Position numbers and translations under genes: made by a program
Notes under the pieces: model-generated
Seen by the model: the letters and a program-made list of their open reading frames with translations, nothing else
What the model was told of the DNA's origin: nothing
Database searches by the model: none
Part shown: piece after piece, positions 1 through 5,238 of the stretch
How positions within the stretch are numbered: position 1 is the stretch's first letter
How the letters are laid out: the number at the start of each line of letters is the position of its first letter
Assembly (NCBI GenBank): GCA_902475865.1
Contig: CABSBK010000058.1
Coordinates: 1-6,865 of the forward strand
DNA: 6,865 nucleotides
Reading direction: 5' to 3'
DNA from: an uncultured Collinsella sp.
GTDB lineage: Bacteria > Actinomycetota > Coriobacteriia > Coriobacteriales > Coriobacteriaceae

Positions 1-20
1 AAACGGAGCAGCCGTCTTTT
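1..20. terminator. Possible weak terminator hairpin beyond purH
   Basis: Bases 3-6 (ACGG) can pair with 12-15 (CCGT) around a 5-nt loop. A CTTTT run follows on the plus strand and AAA precedes it, so on the minus strand the hairpin would end in TTT at the window edge. It lies about 30 bp beyond the purH stop and could end purH or a plus-strand gene to the left. The stem is only 4 bp and the element is cut by the window, so this is tentative. Confidence 0.25.
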
Positions 21-49
21 GCAGAGATTATTTTGTCCCGGGGCGAAAC

Positions 50-1657
50 TTAGTGACGGAAATGCCTGGCACCGGTGAAGACCATAGCGATATTGTGTTC
101 GTTGCAGGCCTGGATGCTCTCGTCGTCGCGCTTGGAGCCGCCGGGCTGAATGATGCAGGTCACACCATGCTCGGCAAGCACGTCGACGTTGTCGCGGAAC
201 GGGAAGAATGCGTCGCTTGCGCAGGCAAAGCCGCCCTTCTCCACGCCCTCGCGCTCGCAGAAGTCCTCGGCACGCTCGCAGGCCAGCAGCGCAGAATCCA
301 CGCGGTTGGGCTGACCCGGGCCCATGCCAATGCCGGCCTTGCCCTTGGAGACCAAGATGGCGTTGGACTTAACGCCCTTGCAGACCTTCCAGGCAAACTC
401 GAGCTCGGCCATCTCGGCGTCGGTGGGCTTGCGGTCGGTGGGGAACGTAAAGGTCGCGGGATCCTCGGTCACGTGGTCGACTTCCTGCACCAGCATGCCG
501 CCGTCGACGGAGCGCAGCTCCACCTGGGCGCCGTGGTCCACGCCGCCGGTAGCCAGCACGCGCAGGTTGGGGCGCTTAGCCATGCGCTCGAGCGCCTCGG
601 CGGTGTAGCTCGGGGCGATGATGACCTCGACGAACTGCTTGTTCTGATCGGCGAAGTGCTCAACCAGATCAAAGGGAACCTCGCGGTTGCAGGCGATGAT
701 GCCGCCAAAGGCGCTCTTGGGATCGCAGGCGAAGGCGCGGTCGTAGGCGGCCGTGATGTCCTCGGCAACGGCGGAACCGCAGGGGTTCTGGTGCTTGAGG
801 ATCACGCAGGCCGGCTCGTCGAACTCGCGGACCAGGTTCCAGGCGGCGTCGGCATCCAGATAGTTGTTGTAGCTGAGCGGCTTGCCCTGGATCTGCTCGG
901 AGCCCACGAGCGGGAACTGCGAGCTCGCGGTGTTCTCGCAGCCCTCGGCAAAGCGGTAGACCGTAGCCTTCTGCTGAGGATTCTCGCCATAGCGCAGGTC
1001 GTCGACCTTCTCCAGCGAGATCTCGAGCTTGGCAGAGGTGTCCGCCACGTCGCTTGCCTGGGCGGCAAGCCAACGGGAGATAGCCGTGTCGTAGGCGGCG
1101 GTGGTCTGGTAGACCTTCACCTGCAGGCGACGACGGGTGGAAAGCGTGGTGCAGCCACCGGTCTCGCGCATCTCGGCCAGGACGGCATCATAGTCGGCCG
1201 GGTCGGAGATGACGGTAACGCTCGCGGCGTTCTTAGCGGCAGAGCGCAGCATAGAGGGGCCACCGATGTCGATGTGCTCAATGGCATCCGCGAAGGTGAC
1301 TTCGGGGTTAGCGACGGTCTTCTCGAACTCGTACAGGTTGACGACGACCAGGTCAATCAGCTTAATGCCGTGCTGAGCGGCCTCCTGCATGTGCTGCTCG
1401 GAATCGCGACGGGCAAGCAGCGCGCCGTGAACCTTGGGATGCAGCGTCTTGACGCGGCCGTCCATCATCTCGGGATAGCCCGTGAACTCCTCGATGGGGG
1501 TTACGGGAACGCCCGCGTCCTCGATGGCACGAGCCGTGCCGCCCGTAGAGATGATCTCGACGCCAAAGTCATCGACCAGCGTCCGTGCGAAATCGACGAC
1601 GCCCGTCTTATCGGTAACCGAGATCAACGCGCGTGCGATCTTCACATCAGATCCCAT
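50..1657 (-). CDS. purH: Bifunctional AICAR formyltransferase / IMP cyclohydrolase
   Basis: PurH catalyses the last two steps of de novo IMP synthesis in the cytosol: AICAR plus 10-formyl-tetrahydrofolate gives FAICAR, which is then cyclised to IMP. The 535-residue length is normal for the family. The N-terminal MGS-like cyclohydrolase domain (about 1-200) has STGGTA at 37-42, GRVKTLHPK at 67-75, NLYEF at 107-111 and DIGG...AAKN at 130-143. K70, Y109, D130 and K142 match the cyclohydrolase residues Lys66, Tyr104, Asp125 and Lys137 of human ATIC. The transformylase domain (about 200-535) has KHQNPCG at 288-294, with the catalytic Lys-His pair at 288-289, SDAFFPF at 481-487, QPGGS at 504-508 and the typical RHFRH carboxyl end. 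The ATG follows a strong AGGAGGA ribosome site (1662-1668). No other purine gene is visible nearby. Nothing looks broken. Confidence 0.98.
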   Translation of the reverse strand: MGSDVKIARALISVTDKTGVVDFARTLVDDFGVEIISTGGTARAIEDAGVPVTPIEEFTGYPEMMDGRVKTLHPKVHGALLARRDSEQHMQEAAQHGIKLIDLVVVNLYEFEKTVANPEVTFADAIEHIDIGGPSMLRSAAKNAASVTVISDPADYDAVLAEMRETGGCTTLSTRRRLQVKVYQTTAAYDTAISRWLAAQASDVADTSAKLEISLEKVDDLRYGENPQQKATVYRFAEGCENTASSQFPLVGSEQIQGKPLSYNNYLDADAAWNLVREFDEPACVILKHQNPCGSAVAEDITAAYDRAFACDPKSAFGGIIACNREVPFDLVEHFADQNKQFVEVIIAPSYTAEALERMAKRPNLRVLATGGVDHGAQVELRSVDGGMLVQEVDHVTEDPATFTFPTDRKPTDAEMAELEFAWKVCKGVKSNAILVSKGKAGIGMGPGQPNRVDSALLACERAEDFCEREGVEKGGFACASDAFFPFRDNVDVLAEHGVTCIIQPGGSKRDDESIQACNEHNIAMVFTGARHFRH

Positions 1658-1661
1658 GCAG

Positions 1662-1668
1662 TCCTCCT
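1662..1668 (-). promoter_or_regulatory. Shine-Dalgarno site of purH
   Basis: AGGAGGA on the minus strand, four bases before the purH ATG. It is a near-perfect match to the anti-Shine-Dalgarno sequence and fixes the purH start. It also contrasts with gluQ in the same window, which has no such site. Confidence 0.85.
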
Positions 1669-1731
1669 GTCTGGTACGCCGCCGTGCTCTGTGAGCCGGT
1701 GATACGTCGATCTGCAGCGCTCGCGCAGCGG

Positions 1732-1753
1732 CATTGAAAATACTGATTCAATG
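1732..1753. repeat. Inverted repeat CATTGAA-8-TTCAATG upstream of purH
   Basis: Perfect 7-bp arms (1732-1738 and 1747-1753) enclose an 8-bp AT-rich spacer, 75 bp before the purH start. The spacing and symmetry resemble a dimeric regulator site. An AT-rich patch here, in otherwise GC-rich sequence, is also where a purH promoter might lie, but no convincing -35/-10 pair can be assigned. Function is inferred only from position and symmetry. Confidence 0.4.
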
Positions 1754-1754
1754 T

Positions 1755-1772
1755 AGCGCATCGAGCGCATCG
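1755..1772. repeat. Tandem 9-mer AGCGCATCG x2
   Basis: Two exact head-to-tail copies of AGCGCATCG (1755-1763, 1764-1772), starting one base after the CATTGAA inverted repeat. It could be a slippage product or part of a regulator site. Nothing more can be said from one genome. Confidence 0.4.
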
Positions 1773-1824
1773 ATGCACCCCGCAACGGGCGCATATGCAG
1801 AAAAAGTTTGCGAGCGGAGGGGAT

Positions 1825-1862
1825 GGGCACGGCACCGGGCACGGTGAGTTCATGGAACACAG
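1825..1862. repeat. GGGCACGG direct repeats and small dyads upstream of the GNAT gene
   Basis: GGGCACGG occurs twice with a 12-bp period (1825-1832, 1837-1844). Overlapping it, CACCG (1833-1837) and CGGTG (1842-1846) form a small dyad around GGCA. Next, GTTC-ATG-GAAC (1848-1858) forms a second dyad, 10 bp before the possible -10 box of the GNAT gene. These are plausible operator half-sites, but short repeats of this size also arise by chance in GC-rich spacers. Confidence 0.3.
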
Positions 1863-1868
1863 GGGCAC

Positions 1869-1874
1869 CATAAT
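1869..1874 (+). promoter_or_regulatory. Possible -10 box for the GNAT gene
   Basis: CATAAT matches the -10 consensus TATAAT at five of six positions and lies 60 bp before the GNAT start, which would give a leader of roughly 54 nt. No good -35 hexamer is seen 16-18 bp upstream. The assignment rests on this one hexamer and the lack of better candidates. Confidence 0.3.
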
Positions 1875-1934
1875 TAGATGCCAATAGCGTGGTAGAACTG
1901 TGCTCGATATGCATCCGCAAAAGAAAGAGGCACC

Positions 1935-2576
1935 ATGGTCTCGCGGGTTCTCTACCGACCGTTTGATACCGAAGACTTCGACGCCATCGCGTTGATTCTG
2001 CAGCAGCTTTGGCATAACAATTCGGATAACGATGAGTACAACCGCCTCGAGGCCGCGTGCGACCTCGCCTATTGCCTTTCGTCTTCGACGTTTTCGCAGC
2101 TTGCCGTAATCGACGGTCAGGCGCGCGCCATTGCGCTCGCGCGTGCGGGACAGAGCTCCGGCGCCACCGTTAAGGAACATTGGCTGGATACCGAACGCGC
2201 ACTGCTATCGCAAATGCGCGAGCTGGAGCCCGATGCCTGCGCCGAGTATCTCTCGTTTGTGCGCGCAACCATCCGAACCAACAACCGCCTGCTCGAAAGC
2301 AGCCCGTTGCCACACGACAACGAGGTCACGCTGCTTGCCGTAGATCGCGACGTCCATGGCCTGGGCGTTGGCTCGGTGTTGCTCGACGCCGCAGTCTCGT
2401 ACCTATCCTCGCGCGGGGCGACGAGGGCGCACCTGTACACCGACTCCAACTGCTCGTGGAAGTTCTATGAGCTGCACGGCTTTAAGCGCGCGGCCACGCA
2501 CCGCGCCAACCGCGAAGAGCGCCGTCACGACATGCCGCGCGAAAGCTTCCTCTACGAACTCGACCTAACAGCCTAA
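1935..2576 (+). CDS. GNAT-family N-acetyltransferase
   Basis: A 213-residue cytoplasmic protein with a GNAT acetyltransferase fold at its C-terminal half, expected to transfer an acetyl group from acetyl-CoA to an amine; the substrate cannot be read from sequence. Motif A is at about 131-160: a hydrophobic beta strand (VTLLAV, 131-136), then the pyrophosphate-binding loop HGLGVG (141-146) and helix. The usual first residue of that loop, Gln or Arg, is His141 here. Motif B follows as YTDSN (168-172) and FYELHGF (177-183), the common GNAT end strand and tyrosine region. Residues 1-130 are more divergent and form the acceptor side. The ATG is preceded by AAAGAGG with good spacing. It is divergent from purH and convergent with the DUF2207 gene, so it is probably monocistronic. 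Confidence 0.88.
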   Translation: MVSRVLYRPFDTEDFDAIALILQQLWHNNSDNDEYNRLEAACDLAYCLSSSTFSQLAVIDGQARAIALARAGQSSGATVKEHWLDTERALLSQMRELEPDACAEYLSFVRATIRTNNRLLESSPLPHDNEVTLLAVDRDVHGLGVGSVLLDAAVSYLSSRGATRAHLYTDSNCSWKFYELHGFKRAATHRANREERRHDMPRESFLYELDLTA

Positions 2577-2585
2577 ACCCGGCAG

Positions 2586-2663
2586 TTAGGGACGTTCCCT
2601 TTGTGTCGGCACCCCGGGACACTCCTTGGCAGCAGCCACACCTAGTCGCTGGGGACAGTCTTC
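2586..2663. repeat. Degenerate GGGAC-type intergenic repeat cluster
   Basis: Just after the GNAT stop the spacer holds AGGGA-CGT-TCCCT (2588-2600) followed by TTGTGTC, then GTGTC (2603-2607) paired with GACAC (2618-2622), then TGGGGACAGTC (2650-2660). From memory, sequences of the type GGGGACGTTCC-TTTGTGTC recur between genes in many bacteria and sit near REP-associated (Y1-type) transposases. I take this as a decayed member of such a family. No transposase gene is present. The first dyad, followed by a few T residues, could also end GNAT transcription weakly. Confidence 0.4.
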
Positions 2664-2676
2664 GTAGGTAGCGCAT

Positions 2677-2724
2677 AAAAAGGGGATGGGCTTCCCCCGA
2701 CGGCTGTCGAGAAAAGCCCATCCC
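2677..2724 (-). terminator. Intrinsic terminator of the DUF2207 gene
   Basis: Perfect 11-bp arms GGGATGGGCTT (2683-2693) and AAGCCCATCCC (2714-2724) enclose a 20-nt loop, within which CGAC (2698-2701) and GTCG (2706-2709) extend the stem. On the minus strand the stem is followed closely by TTTTT (2681-2677). It starts 15 bp after the DUF2207 stop codon. It may also act in the plus direction for the GNAT gene, though the tail there (ATAATTTA) is poor in T. Confidence 0.88.
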
Positions 2725-2738
2725 ATAATTTACGACCG

Positions 2739-4682
2739 TTAGAACGTTCCGCCACCGCCTCCGCCGACGCCGCCGCCTCCGCCGCCCGAGAAGCCGCCGC
2801 CACCGCCGCCGCTCGAGCTGTCAGAGCTCGATGCCAGCTCACGGATGCTCTCGTGATACACGCCGTCGAACGAATCCATCGGCGACTCGTTGCCGTAATG
2901 ATGGTAGTACCACCAGTAGCAGGGGTAATTGTCGTAGAAACCGTCGGCCTCGCGCACCTCGGGAGGAACAGCCTCGGCAAGCTGACGCAGGACTTCCTTC
3001 GAAACGCCCAGCGCCGCACCCATCACCAGAAGTTTATTCCACAGCACCAGATCGCCCGGAACGGCTTCCTTTAGACGCGTGAAGTCCTCGAGCCAATGCT
3101 TGAGCGCCTTGCAGCGAGCCGCCACCTCGGCGCCCTCCGGCGTAAAGCGGCGGAACGTAAGGCCCACGCCAATACCCACCAGCACAATCGGCACCGAGAT
3201 AACCGCGGCGATAATGTTCGCCTGTGCGCCGTCGGTAAAGAAGATGGATCCCGCGGGAACACAGGCGATCAGAATACCGAGGACCAGGCAAAACACCATT
3301 GCGACAATGCCGTCCGAGGCAACGTACTCGCTATCGGCCAGCTTGCCCTTAACGGTGTTCTGATAGTCCTCGAGCTTGTCGCCCACGGGTGTAGCGTGCT
3401 GCTTAACGTAGTGCTGCAGCTCGTCAAACGTGCGCGAGCGATCGCCGTTCTCGTCGGGCTTAGCACCGGCAAAGAAGACCTTGAGCACCATGCGGTCAAT
3501 ACCCTTGGCCGACTTCCAGCCCGCATCACTCACCGTCACGCGATACGTCTGCTCTTCTTTTTCGCGCCCCAACAGACCCTTCTTGGCCTTGGTCACGGTC
3601 GCCTGCTCCAGCTTGATCACACGGTCGTCAGTGAGCTTCATGAGCGTGGCGATATATGCCTGATCGGGCACCTCGTTCCAGCTCATGAGGGCCGAAAGCA
3701 CGGCGGGATGGTCGGCCGAGGGCACATCGCGGAAATATTCGTCCTGGAAAAGCGGCTTGGGCTTGCGGCGGCGCAGCTTGAGCACAACGATTGTGCCGGT
3801 AAAGGCCACCGCCGCGACAACACTTAGCACGGCAAGTGCATTGGCAATCATGCGAGCGTGAGCGCGGCGGGCGTTAGCTTCGTCGGCCCATTCCTTCTCT
3901 TCGCTCAGGATCGTTGACATGCGCTCTTCGCCCGAGGCGGCAAGCTGCGGCACCCAGTCGCTGGGGAAGGCGATGCGCGCCTCGGCGAATTCGCCCTGAT
4001 GCACGCAGGGAATGGTATAGGTGACCATGGGTTCGTCCGCATCGAGCGATACGTCGCCCGTCAGCGGGCCGTGGCCCCATGCGCGGAAGTTATCGCCCTT
4101 GACGGCCGCCGTCCCGGCGGCGGCATTTGCGAAGTACACTTCCATCTCGACATCATCGGAGTCTGCGGACCAGCCGTCACCCACGAACTTCCAATAGAGC
4201 TCGGCGGTATCGGCCCAGTTCATGACCGCACCGGTCATGGTGTAGCTCACGTAATAGATCGCGCTATCGCCGCTCTCGTGAGGGCTGAACACCTTGATCT
4301 TTACGCCGTCACCAGTCTGCTCGACCGTGTAGACGCCAGAGTCACCCTTGTTCGCGCTGTCGACCTTGTTAAACGCGGTGTCGTCTTCCTCGACGCTCAG
4401 CACATTGACGCCCGCCGTACCGCCCTGCTGGTTGGAGCCCATATTGATCTCCCAAAACACGCCGTTGATGTCGTCATCGAAATCAAACTGGCGTCCCTCG
4501 ACAACGGTCAGCGAGCCGTCGGCCTCGACCGTGGCGCCGATATAGGTTTGGGTCATGGAGTAGCCGTCGGCGTGCGCGGCGACAGGCAGCAGCAACAACG
4601 CAAGCGCGACGAGCACGCAGACGGAAGCGAATCGCGCAAACAGGCAGCGCTGCCGGCTGACTTTGGCGGCGAGGGTGTTCAT
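2739..4682 (-). CDS. DUF2207 membrane protein with glycine-rich tail
   Basis: A 647-residue envelope protein of the DUF2207 family, whose function is not known. Residues 1-38 look like a signal peptide: basic start, hydrophobic core at about 21-34, AHA cleavage site before D39. An outside domain of beta character (39-280) follows. Then come a membrane segment (about 281-301) ended by a basic LRRRKPKP stop-transfer, an inside domain (about 302-457) with the family-typical EYFRDVPS (315-322), a membrane hairpin (about 458-482 and 489-509), and another inside stretch with TPEGAE (514-519) and LEDF (531-534). The end is unusual: an aromatic patch of Tyr, Trp and His (582-596), serines, then about 20 residues that are nearly all glycine. 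The start at 4682 is chosen because AAAGGA lies 7 bp upstream and the signal peptide begins there; in-frame ATGs at 4742 and 4718 lack ribosome sites. Confidence 0.9.
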   Translation of the reverse strand: MNTLAAKVSRQRCLFARFASVCVLVALALLLLPVAAHADGYSMTQTYIGATVEADGSLTVVEGRQFDFDDDINGVFWEINMGSNQQGGTAGVNVLSVEEDDTAFNKVDSANKGDSGVYTVEQTGDGVKIKVFSPHESGDSAIYYVSYTMTGAVMNWADTAELYWKFVGDGWSADSDDVEMEVYFANAAAGTAAVKGDNFRAWGHGPLTGDVSLDADEPMVTYTIPCVHQGEFAEARIAFPSDWVPQLAASGEERMSTILSEEKEWADEANARRAHARMIANALAVLSVVAAVAFTGTIVVLKLRRRKPKPLFQDEYFRDVPSADHPAVLSALMSWNEVPDQAYIATLMKLTDDRVIKLEQATVTKAKKGLLGREKEEQTYRVTVSDAGWKSAKGIDRMVLKVFFAGAKPDENGDRSRTFDELQHYVKQHATPVGDKLEDYQNTVKGKLADSEYVASDGIVAMVFCLVLGILIACVPAGSIFFTDGAQANIIAAVISVPIVLVGIGVGLTFRRFTPEGAEVAARCKALKHWLEDFTRLKEAVPGDLVLWNKLLVMGAALGVSKEVLRQLAEAVPPEVREADGFYDNYPCYWWYYHHYGNESPMDSFDGVYHESIRELASSSDSSSGGGGGGFSGGGGGGVGGGGGGTF

Positions 4683-4809
4683 AGGCACATCCTTTGTCTG
4701 TAAAACCAACAGCGCCATTGTCCCACGTTTGCGGGTACGCATGACGAATATCTAGGCGACCGGAGCGCCAAACGGGATGAAAGTCACGCCCGCACCCCGA
4801 CACCTAGAA

Positions 4810-4844
4810 AATGATCCATTGGGGACGGAGGAAAACGGATCATT
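4810..4844. repeat. AATGATCC inverted-repeat element
   Basis: Perfect 8-bp arms AATGATCC (4810-4817) and GGATCATT (4837-4844) enclose a 19-nt core containing TGGGGACGGAGGAAAAC. The GGGGAC core resembles the repeat cluster between the GNAT and DUF2207 genes. My recollection, unverified, is that closely similar elements recur between genes in Collinsella. There are no coding signals inside. It may be a small non-autonomous repeat of the REP or miniature transposable type. Confidence 0.5.
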
Positions 4845-4889
4845 GGGCTGAACCGACGGACAGCACCAAATTTGTCGTTTGAGACGCTC

Positions 4890-4898
4890 TTGGGCTGA
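4890..4898 (+). repeat. Second copy of direct repeat TTGGGCTGA
   Basis: TTGGGCTGA occurs at 4843-4851, overlapping the right arm of the AATGATCC element, and again here, 47 bp on. It may mark the extent of a larger repeat unit (4810 to about 4900), but a 9-bp match alone is weak. Confidence 0.2.
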
Positions 4899-4924
4899 GT
4901 CCCGCGCCAGCAATAGACACCACT

Positions 4925-4941
4925 TCACAGCTCCGTCACAG
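4925..4941. repeat. TCACAG direct repeats, 11-bp period
   Basis: TCACAG at 4925-4930 and again at 4936-4941, one helical turn apart; on the minus strand these read CTGTGA. They lie between ACACC (4918-4922) and GGTGT (4941-4945), which can pair. Spacing of one turn would suit a regulator bound as a direct-repeat dimer, but no regulator is suggested by the context. Confidence 0.2.
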
Positions 4942-5050
4942 GTGTAGCGGCTTTGTGTTGCTGCGGCGCGCGCTGATTGAGCCCGCGAGTAAAGGGCATA
5001 AAGCAGTTGAGCGAAAACGGTTGCCCCTTTCCCGTTCGCTCGTGGATCAT
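4925..5050 (-). CDS. Doubtful 41-residue small ORF
   Basis: An ATG at 5050, preceded by AAAAGGGGGAC as a possible ribosome site, opens a 41-codon frame ending in TGA at 4925. The peptide starts MIHERTGKGQPF and is basic, with no membrane segment or recognised motif. It lies downstream, on the minus strand, of the 5059-5101 palindrome and hairpin, and upstream of the DUF2207 gene by about 240 bp, so a leader or small-protein role is conceivable. I do not recognise it. The same bases fold well as RNA, and the frame could be chance. Confidence 0.18.
   Translation of the reverse strand: MIHERTGKGQPFSLNCFMPFTRGLNQRAPQQHKAATPVTEL
4981..5041 (+). ncRNA. Candidate structured RNA with possible pseudoknot
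   Basis: Bases 5009-5020 (GAGCGAAAACGG) pair with 5032-5041 (CCGTTCGCTC) as a 10-bp stem with a 2-nt bulge. The 11-nt loop contains CCCTTT (5025-5030), which is complementary to AAAGGG (4991-4996) upstream; with one bulged C the pairing reaches 4998. This gives an H-type pseudoknot or a competing helix. AAAGGG also overlaps GGGC (4994-4997), which can pair with GCCC (4981-4984), so alternative folds exist. The strong hairpin at 5068-5101 could be the 3' end of such an RNA. The strand is not certain, no promoter was found, and I match it to no named RNA family. Confidence 0.3.
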
Positions 5051-5058
5051 GTCCCCCT

Positions 5059-5070
5059 TTTCCGCGGAAA
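5059..5070. repeat. Perfect 12-bp palindrome TTTCCGCGGAAA
   Basis: A gapless self-complementary 12-mer. Its last three bases (AAA, 5068-5070) are also the first three of the adjoining hairpin arm, so the palindrome and hairpin cannot both be fully paired in one RNA. As DNA it has the form of a dimeric regulator site. Its position suits neither gluQ (169 bp upstream) nor DUF2207 (377 bp upstream) especially well. Confidence 0.4.
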
Positions 5071-5101
5071 CCCCGGCAGTTGCGAAGAGCTGCCGGGGTT
5101 T
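5068..5101 (+). terminator. Strong terminator-like hairpin with no gene before it
   Basis: Perfect 12-bp arms AAACCCCGGCAG (5068-5079) and CTGCCGGGGTTT (5090-5101) flank a 10-nt loop. The GC-rich stem has only TTT then C on the plus strand and TTT then CCGCGG on the minus strand, so the T run is short for a classical terminator. No gene on either strand ends just before it: plus-strand transcription reaching it would come from the spacer, and minus-strand transcription from inside or antisense to gluQ. It may end a small RNA or insulate gluQ. Confidence 0.5.
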
Positions 5102-5225
5102 CTGCCGTGTATAAGGCCGAGTCGGCGTACGGCGATCGAGACCTTGAGACGCAAACCCACCGCGCGCGATGCGCACCGCCGCCAACTTGTGAGCGCGGCA
5201 ACGCCTTCCCTGCCAAGCACCGCGC

Positions 5226-5231
5226 TATACT
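5226..5231 (+). promoter_or_regulatory. gluQ -10 box, suggesting a leaderless transcript
   Basis: TATACT matches TATAAT at five of six positions. It ends seven bases before the gluQ ATG, so the expected first transcribed base is the A of the start codon. No Shine-Dalgarno sequence is present before that ATG, and no clear -35 is seen at 16-18 bp. A -10 element at this distance without a ribosome site is the pattern of leaderless genes in Actinobacteria. Confidence 0.6.
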
Positions 5232-5238
5232 CGTCCGC

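Larger units (their letters stand above)
4683..5238. other. 556-bp divergent spacer between DUF2207 and gluQ
   Basis: No protein gene is supported here. It holds, in order: the untranslated upstream region of the DUF2207 gene (no convincing promoter found), an AATGATCC inverted-repeat element, paired TCACAG direct repeats, a region able to fold as RNA, a perfect palindrome, a strong hairpin and the gluQ -10 box. No tRNA, T-box core or SRP RNA core was recognised on either strand. It is long for a bacterium whose other spacers here are 15-277 bp. Confidence 0.6.

Noticed and set aside
53..1702. A 549-codon open frame on the plus strand opposite purH
   Set aside because: It mirrors purH along almost its full length, is rich in Gly/Ala/Val/Leu/His as expected from the antisense frame of a GC-rich gene, lacks a ribosome site and shows no family motifs, while purH is unambiguous.
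1642..2180. Minus-strand frames in the purH-GNAT spacer
   Set aside because: They overlap the purH start or the GNAT gene antisense and lack ribosome sites or recognisable content; the spacer is better read as regulatory.
3096..3827. A long plus-strand frame inside the DUF2207 gene
   Set aside because: Antisense shadow of the DUF2207 coding sequence; no ribosome site and no recognisable protein character.
3999..4703. A second plus-strand frame of 234 codons inside the DUF2207 gene
   Set aside because: Also an antisense shadow, with low-complexity His/Gly/Val/Asp composition and no motif.
4683..4742. Longer DUF2207 start at 4742, adding 20 residues
   Set aside because: No ribosome site before either upstream ATG, and the extension would put an extra segment before a well-formed signal peptide that starts at 4682 after AAAGGA.
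4850..5067. tRNA, T-box, SRP RNA or 6S RNA in the large spacer
   Set aside because: No T-arm consensus, no T-box AGGGTGGAACCGCG-type core and no SRP tetraloop region seen on either strand; the long paired rod of 6S RNA could not be built by eye.
5080..5238. Upstream extension of gluQ to 5080
   Set aside because: The start would be a TTG within the loop of the 5068-5101 hairpin, and the added residues show no similarity to synthetases; the -10 box at 5226 would then lie inside the gene.
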